This document shows positions 5,693-10,232 of a DNA stretch of 10,232 bases, piece by piece. Made by a program: the position numbers and the translations under genes. This DNA is from Planctomycetaceae bacterium (GTDB lineage: Bacteria; Planctomycetota; Planctomycetia; Pirellulales; Pirellulaceae), in assembly GCA_002862265.1 (NCBI GenBank), contig PKCQ01000241.1, positions 1-10,232 on the forward strand, read 5' to 3'. Below the pieces are notes generated by a model. It was not told the origin of the DNA. It made no database searches and saw only the letters and a list, made by a program, of their open reading frames with translations. Position 1 is the stretch's first letter, and the number at the start of each line of letters is the position of its first letter.

Positions 5693-7552
5693 ATGGTCAA
5701 CCGTAACCTCATTCGCTCACTCGAAGACGACACACTATCCAGCGATCTGGACGCCATCCTCACCGAAGAGGCAATGGACGAACTGATTCCCGAAATCGTT
5801 GGCGAGCTGAACTCACAATTCGACGTCAATCAAATCGTCGAAGGCAAAATCGTAGAAGTCAACGGCGAATACGTTGTCATCGACGTCGGCTTTAAGAGCG
5901 AAGGTGCAATTAATGTTAATGAATGGGCGGAAGATGAAGAGCCGCCTGCAATCGGTCAGACAGTCAAAGTTCTCATCGAAGAGATGGAAGACTCGTTAGG
6001 GCCGGCCAACGATATCCACGGCATGATCGCCCTCAGCAAGCAGAAGGCTGAGAAGATCCTGGAGTGGGAAGAGATGATGAAGACAGTCAGCGAGGGCCAA
6101 GTGGTCACCGGTACTGTCGAACGCAAAATCAAGGGCGGACTCTTGGTCGACATTGGCGTCAATGTCTTCTTGCCTGCTAGCCAGGTAGACATTCGTCGTC
6201 CGAACGACATCGCAGACTACATCGGGCGCGTCGTTCAATGTGAAGTTTTGAAGATCGATGAGGCACGACGCAATATCGTCGTCAGCCGCCGTTCGCTGAT
6301 CGAGAAGCAGCGTGAAGAAGATCGCGAACACTTGCTCGGCGAATTGGAAGCTGGGCAACTTCGCAACGGTGTAGTCAAGAACATCGCCGACTTCGGTGCA
6401 TTTGTTGACCTCGGCGGAATCGACGGTCTATTGCACATCACCGACATGAGCTGGGAACGCATCGGACACCCATCCGAAATGGTTTCCATCGACCAAGAGA
6501 TTGAAGTCAAGGTCCTGCAGATCGATCGCGAGAAGCAAAAGATTGCTCTCGGGTTGAAGCAGAAGGACAAGAACCCATGGGAAAACATCGAAGAAAAATA
6601 CCCCGTTGGTACCGTCGTCAAGGGCGAAGTGGTCAACGTGATGAGTTATGGTGCCTTCGTCAAGCTTGAGCCTGGCATCGAAGGCCTGGTGCACATCAGT
6701 GAAATGTCTTGGACACGTCGTATTAATCACCCGAACGAGCTGGTTCAAACGGGTGACGAGATTGACGTCAAGATTCTCGGTGTCGACCCAGCTGGACAGC
6801 AGCTCTCCCTCGGCATGAAGCAAACTGTTGCTAATCCATGGGACGAAGTCCTCGACAAGTACCCCAAGGACAGTGAAGTCGTAGGTCGCGTTCGCAACTT
6901 GACCAACTATGGTGCTTTCATCGAACTTGAGCAAGGCATCGACGGTCTGCTGCACGTTTCGGACATGAGCTGGACTCGCAAGGTCAGCCACCCAAGCGAA
7001 GTTGTCGAGAAGGGCCAAGAGATCAAGTGCCGCGTTCTTTCGGTCGATCAAGACCGTCGTCGTATCGCATTGGGTCTGAAGCAACTCGACTCTGATCCTT
7101 GGGCAACCACCATTCCAGAAAAATATCAGCCTGGTCAACTCGTCAAGGGTGCGGTCACCAAGATCACAAACTTCGGTGTCTTCATCGGCCTCGAGGATGG
7201 CTTGGAAGGTTTGCTGCACATCTCGGAACTCTCTGATGACAAAGTCGAGAACCCGGAAGAGTTGGTCAAGGTTGGCGACGAGCTGGAAGTCAAGGTCTTG
7301 CGAGTCGACAGCGACGAGCGAAAGATTGGCCTTTCTAAGAAGCGAGTCGACTGGGCAGAAGATCAAGAGCAGGAAGCTGCGAAGGAAGAAGCTCGACAAG
7401 CTCAGCAAGAAGCTGCTGGCAAGATGAACCCAGAAGAACTCAAGGGTGGCCTTGGTGGTGGCGGACCACTCATCGCTCCTCCAACCGCTGCTGCCGAGCC
7501 CGAAGCTCCAGCTGAAGAAGCCAGCGAAGGCGATGCCGAAGCCGCTGAGTAG
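5693..7552 (+). CDS. rpsA: 30S ribosomal protein S1
   Basis: S1 binds mRNA on the small ribosomal subunit and helps unfold and load it at initiation. The 619-residue protein holds six S1 (OB-fold) repeats at about residues 45-117, 133-200, 220-290, 305-377, 392-464 and 479-551. Repeats 3-6 are close copies with the motif G.V..I..FGAFV.L..GI.GLLHISDMSW, a linker such as RRINHPNELV, and a closing R.IALGLKQ. Repeats 1 and 2 are more divergent, as in E. coli S1, where they attach to the ribosome through S2. An acidic N-terminal extension of about 44 residues precedes repeat 1. After repeat 6 comes a charged, probably helical stretch rich in Glu, Ala and Gln (about 552-580), then a Gly-rich segment (GGLGGGG) and an Ala/Glu/Pro tail. 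The length and six repeats fit full-length S1 and not a short S1-domain protein. It is a single-gene unit: a long leader upstream and a strong terminator 32 bases past the stop. Confidence 0.96.
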   Translation: MVNRNLIRSLEDDTLSSDLDAILTEEAMDELIPEIVGELNSQFDVNQIVEGKIVEVNGEYVVIDVGFKSEGAINVNEWAEDEEPPAIGQTVKVLIEEMEDSLGPANDIHGMIALSKQKAEKILEWEEMMKTVSEGQVVTGTVERKIKGGLLVDIGVNVFLPASQVDIRRPNDIADYIGRVVQCEVLKIDEARRNIVVSRRSLIEKQREEDREHLLGELEAGQLRNGVVKNIADFGAFVDLGGIDGLLHITDMSWERIGHPSEMVSIDQEIEVKVLQIDREKQKIALGLKQKDKNPWENIEEKYPVGTVVKGEVVNVMSYGAFVKLEPGIEGLVHISEMSWTRRINHPNELVQTGDEIDVKILGVDPAGQQLSLGMKQTVANPWDEVLDKYPKDSEVVGRVRNLTNYGAFIELEQGIDGLLHVSDMSWTRKVSHPSEVVEKGQEIKCRVLSVDQDRRRIALGLKQLDSDPWATTIPEKYQPGQLVKGAVTKITNFGVFIGLEDGLEGLLHISELSDDKVENPEELVKVGDELEVKVLRVDSDERKIGLSKKRVDWAEDQEQEAAKEEARQAQQEAAGKMNPEELKGGLGGGGPLIAPPTAAAEPEAPAEEASEGDAEAAE

Positions 7553-7584
7553 TTGACTGATAGCAATTAACAATCTGAGATTTC

Positions 7585-7619
7585 AAAGCTCACTTCCGAT
7601 CCGGAAGTGAGCTTTTTTT
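7585..7619 (+). terminator. Rho-independent terminator of rpsA
   Basis: AAAGCTCACTTCCG (7585-7598) and CGGAAGTGAGCTTT (7602-7615) form a perfect 14-bp inverted repeat around ATC. The right arm runs into a seven-T tract (7613-7619) followed by GTTTG. The T-tract lies on the plus side only, so it serves rpsA; on the minus strand only a short T-run follows the stem. Confidence 0.95.
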
Positions 7620-7743
7620 GTTTGCATGCGGGTCACAGACAGCAGCAAGTGAAGACTTCTGGAGTGAAGTATTCGATTAACTGAGTAACTGCGCAGGATT
7701 GCTAAATCTTCAAGAATCGACGGCGTTTTCCTCCGGGCAGCTC

Positions 7744-8031
7744 CTATTCGCTTGTCTTTGCTTCCTTGAACAGCTCTTCTCTCGCTTGTTGAGAAGTCGA
7801 AGAAACAATGTCTTTTGGCACTGCGTCACTCCGAGTCCAACGTCGTATATATCTTCCTTCCTGTTGTAATGGGATACGCTTTCCCATAGCCAACCCTTGG
7901 TAGCGTAACGACTGCCCACCAAAGCGAGTCAAGCACAGACGAAAAAACTTCGATTGCTTGTGGCGTTCGCACTGATAGGTACCAGCCGCAGTAAGAAAGA
8001 GGAGAATCGCAAAGGCAACTCCGAATAGAAT
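7744..8031 (-). CDS. Possible small single-pass membrane protein, ATT start or lost start
   Basis: A minus-strand frame is open from just below TGA 8091-8089 to TAG 7746-7744. It contains a hydrophobic segment (LILFGVAFAILLFLTAAG) followed by a basic, polar domain (CERHKQSKFF, MGKRIPLQQEGRYIRRWTRSD, then an acidic helical end with EELFKEAKTSE). No ATG, GTG or TTG lies upstream of the membrane segment in this frame. A near-perfect Shine-Dalgarno AAGGAGG (8043-8037) lies 5 bases before ATT 8031-8029, so an ATT start would give 95 residues with a type-II-like N-terminal anchor. Alternatives are a former ATG lost by one base change (a decaying gene), or a shorter soluble product from TTG 7932-7930. 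I do not recognise a family. Evidence for coding is the membrane segment, the SD and the open frame; a chance ORF is possible. Confidence 0.4.
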   Translation of the reverse strand: MLFGVAFAILLFLTAAGTYQCERHKQSKFFRLCLTRFGGQSLRYQGLAMGKRIPLQQEGRYIRRWTRSDAVPKDIVSSTSQQAREELFKEAKTSE

Positions 8032-8331
8032 TAGCTCCTCCTTCGCGAGAGGAAACGCGCGACGGAACCGACCTATTGCCGCGCTGTATCAAGCTAGTTT
8101 CAAGAGTTGAAACAGTCGCAGCAGCTCGTAAGTCGCTCCAATTTCTTGCAATTGACTTCTGAGCCTCTCCAGCACGATACCTTCAATTCGATTGTCTCAA
8201 TGCCTAAGCCCTTCAAGTCAAGCGAATCCGAGATTTTAAGGAATCCTGGCGAACCGCAATACAGAAGGCAGGGAATTCTGGCGCATCCAGCGAAGAGTGA
8301 ACGGAGGAATCATGGTGAATCCCGCTACTAC
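8032..8331. other. Short intergenic region, nothing identified
   Basis: Three hundred bases between two minus-strand genes. A plus-strand frame (8107-8340) opens with TTG, overlaps the 3' end of the next gene and resembles nothing I know. Two near-identical 12-mers, GGAATCCTGGCG (8240-8251) and GGAATTCTGGCG (8272-8283), are too short to interpret. No terminator hairpin with a T-run was found for the gene ending at 8332. Confidence 0.4.
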
Positions 8332-9300
8332 TCAAGTTAGCTCTTTGGCAGGGAAGACACCTGCGGTCGGTGGACTTCGAAAGTTGGTCTCGGCAATAAA
8401 CAGTGCACCGGCATCGGGGGCCCCCGCTCGACGCTCCTCGGGCATATATTCGACCGCTGTTGTAATGATGAGCTTTACACTGCCATCACTCATGGGCAAC
8501 AAAAGTGGGCAGGTCGCTTGAGGGCTGCCTGGCGTCTGCCAAGTGTGTTCGTGCACTCCGTTGTGTAAACTGTATTGCCGGGTTTCTCCCCATTCAGCTT
8601 CGTTCGGGTTGTAGAAGCTAATGATGATGCTCTGCTCATCGGGAGTCATCGTCATGCCATCGGGCACTGCCGGCAAATCGTTTAGATCAACTACGATCTC
8701 TGCCTCACCGAGCGTTCCTGCTTTCAAATCGATGGAGTAACGCACGACTTTCTTTGTCGGGGAGTCGATGTCGATCAAAGAACATCCGCCATTACCGGTG
8801 TGGATGACATCTTTTCCGTTACTGCAGACCTGATCATTCCGCAGCTGAATCAGTTGCTTGGATTCGCCTTGGTATAGGTAGAGACCAGCTTTGGCAGTTT
8901 TGAATTCCAAATCCTTCGTGCCGAAGACACAATTGAAGCCGATGATCGTCCCGTCGTTGACGATGGTTCCTTCGACGCCAGCATCGATCTGATCGTTCAG
9001 CACTTGCCAACTTCCGTCGTTGCAATTGAATAGTCCTAGCTGCCGTTCGGCTCCAACTAAGAATGATCCTTCCACATCCGTTGGTTTCGCGAAACCGGGG
9101 CGGCCCGGCAGCTCGAAATTCTGGTTTTGGCGACTCTCGACGTCAAAGATATTCAGCGAACCGCGGGTACCGTTTGGGCCATGCTGTATCGCGACCCATG
9201 AAAATTTACCCGGCGACATGTAGGTAGGACCTTCAGGCAAGAACCGATGTTCCTCCGAGTCGGGCATGTACAAGACTTGGGCGATGGTATCTTTGGTCAT
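8332..9300 (-). CDS. SMP-30/gluconolactonase/regucalcin-like protein
   Basis: The 322-residue product has the hallmarks of the six-bladed SMP-30/gluconolactonase beta-propeller family, metal-dependent lactonases that usually hydrolyse sugar lactones. The three metal ligands of regucalcin (Glu18, Asn154, Asp204) have clear counterparts: Glu23 in LPEGP, Asn161 in CSNGKD and Asp214 in VPDGMTMTPDE. The C-terminal part, with ATCPLLL, KLIITTA and GAPDAGALFIAE, also fits the last blade. The frame stays open to 9426, and TTG 9417 would add 39 residues. I chose ATG 9300-9298 because family similarity begins just after it (VLYMPDSEEHRFLPEGP) and the added residues resemble neither a signal peptide nor a propeller blade. 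No proper SD precedes the ATG (GGGA directly abuts it), so the start is uncertain. No signal peptide is seen, so it is probably cytoplasmic. The substrate cannot be told from sequence. It is transcribed divergently from purQ. Confidence 0.85.
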   Translation of the reverse strand: MTKDTIAQVLYMPDSEEHRFLPEGPTYMSPGKFSWVAIQHGPNGTRGSLNIFDVESRQNQNFELPGRPGFAKPTDVEGSFLVGAERQLGLFNCNDGSWQVLNDQIDAGVEGTIVNDGTIIGFNCVFGTKDLEFKTAKAGLYLYQGESKQLIQLRNDQVCSNGKDVIHTGNGGCSLIDIDSPTKKVVRYSIDLKAGTLGEAEIVVDLNDLPAVPDGMTMTPDEQSIIISFYNPNEAEWGETRQYSLHNGVHEHTWQTPGSPQATCPLLLPMSDGSVKLIITTAVEYMPEERRAGAPDAGALFIAETNFRSPPTAGVFPAKELT

Positions 9301-9630
9301 TCCCGCAGTTCTTTTTGAAGTTGCATAAGTTACGAAATAGCGTTCGGTAAGGCTATCGTGACCGCTGTCCTTTGTCCACACAGGCACGAAGTCGCCCAGC
9401 GAGAAGCAAAGATTCAACTTGCTGAATTAGTCGAATCGCTTGCGCAGCGGTGCTCTCGCTGACAACCGTGGCGAACGCCGATGCGACTGAAATCTCGAGC
9501 CCTCGACCTGGTTTGCCGCGTTGGAAGCAGATCAGATCCCCTTTTCAGCCCATGGAGTTTTGCTACTTTGAAGGCTCGAGGCGAGGAGAATCATCGCGTC
9601 TTCACCACCCGAGGATTTCAGGAAATCAAA
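9301..9630. other. Divergent promoter region between the SMP-30 gene and purQ
   Basis: The 330 bases between two divergent genes should hold both promoters. No convincing sigma-70 pair, riboswitch or PurR-like operator was recognised by eye. Frames crossing it (the TTG-started extension to 9417 on the minus strand and 9450-9680 on the plus strand) do not look like real protein. Confidence 0.4.
9620..9623 (+). promoter_or_regulatory. purQ ribosome-binding site
   Basis: AGGA lies 7 bases before ATG 9631 and fixes the start immediately ahead of the conserved MASPKVLVLRAPGTNCDEE sequence. Confidence 0.7.
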
Positions 9631-10232
9631 ATGGCCAGTCCCAAGGTGCTTGTACTACGAGCACCAGGCACAAATTGTGACGAAGAAACCGCATTTGCAT
9701 TTGAGCGAGTGGGTGCAAGTGTGGTCAGCGTTCACGTGAACGCGTTGATCGAGGATCCCAAGCTCGGCGATGCTTGCCAGATTCTCTGCTTTCCAGGCGG
9801 ATTTAGCTACGGCGATGATATCGCGGCCGGCCGAATTTTGGCTGGACGGCTAAAAGTGCATCTTAGCGAAATGGTCGAGCAGTTTAGAGACGAGGATCGT
9901 CTCGTCCTGGGCATTTGCAATGGATTCCAAGTAATGATGCGTTTGGGCATTTTCTTTCCCAGCACAGTTTACGAGAACGTCGCCGAGAATCCGCCAGCGA
10001 CGCTTACTTGGAATCGTCAGGCTAGGTTCGAGGATCGGTGGGTGCATCTAAAGAATGAAGAGTCGAATAGTGTCTTCCTTCGGGGTATTGACTCTATGTA
10101 TTTGCCGATGGCCCATGCAGAAGGGCGATTTGTAATTTCAGATATGGGAAGCACTGAAAAGCTGCTCGTCAACAAGCAACTCGGATTGCGTTATTGCTCG
10201 GCGACGGGACAAACTGGCGTAGAGCCATTGGA
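9631..10232 (+). CDS. purQ: Phosphoribosylformylglycinamidine synthase, glutaminase subunit PurQ (3' end outside window)
   Basis: PurQ releases ammonia from glutamine for PurL, which converts FGAR to FGAM in step four of purine synthesis. The window holds the first 200 codons and cuts the gene. Class-I glutamine amidotransferase features are clear: LRAPGTNCDEETAFAFE at the start, FPGGFSYGDDIAAGRILA (54-71), and the nucleophile elbow GICNGFQ (94-100) with catalytic Cys96. MAHAEGRF (160-167) matches the PVAHGEGxF motif of PurQ. The catalytic His and Glu, in the HPE motif near the C-terminus, lie beyond the window edge. AHAEG comes later after the nucleophile than in the short Bacillus type (about 227 residues), so the full protein is probably longer, perhaps 260-280 residues. 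A separate glutaminase subunit implies the multi-subunit enzyme with small PurL and PurS. The frame is intact, with a good SD. Confidence 0.96.
   Translation, partial: MASPKVLVLRAPGTNCDEETAFAFERVGASVVSVHVNALIEDPKLGDACQILCFPGGFSYGDDIAAGRILAGRLKVHLSEMVEQFRDEDRLVLGICNGFQVMMRLGIFFPSTVYENVAENPPATLTWNRQARFEDRWVHLKNEESNSVFLRGIDSMYLPMAHAEGRFVISDMGSTEKLLVNKQLGLRYCSATGQTGVEPL

Noticed and set aside
6353..7350. Apparent long direct repeats in DNA
   Set aside because: They encode the homologous S1 domains 3-6 of ribosomal protein S1 and need no other explanation.
6428..7573. 381-residue minus-strand ORF antisense to rpsA
   Set aside because: It is the mirror of the six S1 repeats and their codon bias; it repeats with their spacing and has no family character of its own.
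8240..8283. Two near-identical 12-mers (11 of 12 bases) 32 bases apart
   Set aside because: Too short and too few to call a repeat array; likely chance.
8107..8340. 77-residue plus-strand ORF starting with TTG
   Set aside because: Overlaps the 3' end of the SMP-30-like gene and shows no domain or ribosome-binding site of note.

Overview
The window looks like a chromosomal segment of a marine-type planctomycete (Rhodopirellula/Pirellula relatives). The reasons are moderate GC, long non-coding or decaying stretches between genes, a secreted protein of a type I associate with Planctomycetes, and an RNase H-like protein with an altered active site ahead of glgB. The taxonomic call is inferred from protein character, not from a search.

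Layout: (1) 107-799, minus, a secreted protein of unknown function. (2) 800-1472, no supportable gene, possibly decayed coding sequence. (3) 1473-2156, plus, an RNase H-fold protein that has lost most of its catalytic acids, followed 81 nt later by (4) glgB (2238-4442, GTG start), the glycogen branching enzyme. (5) 4565-4979, minus, the wreck of a small multi-pass membrane protein gene with three internal stops and two frame changes. (6) A gene-free stretch containing two perfect inverted repeats leads into (7) rpsA (5693-7552), ribosomal protein S1 with six S1 domains, closed by a strong intrinsic terminator at 7585-7619. (8) 7744-8031, minus, a possible small single-pass membrane protein whose best ribosome-binding site points at an ATT codon. 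(9) 8332-9300, minus, an SMP-30/gluconolactonase/regucalcin-like beta-propeller with its full metal-binding set. (10) 9631 to the window end, plus, the 5' part of purQ.

The recognisable genes are housekeeping or metabolic: glycogen synthesis (glgB), translation (rpsA) and purine synthesis (purQ). They do not form one pathway or a defence, secretion or mobile-element cassette. Only the RNase H-like gene and glgB are spaced like a possible co-transcribed pair. I found no rRNA, tRNA, CRISPR array, insertion sequence or prophage gene. The observations most worth following are the degenerate RNase H, the membrane-protein pseudogene, the startless small membrane ORF and the inverted repeat in the rpsA leader.
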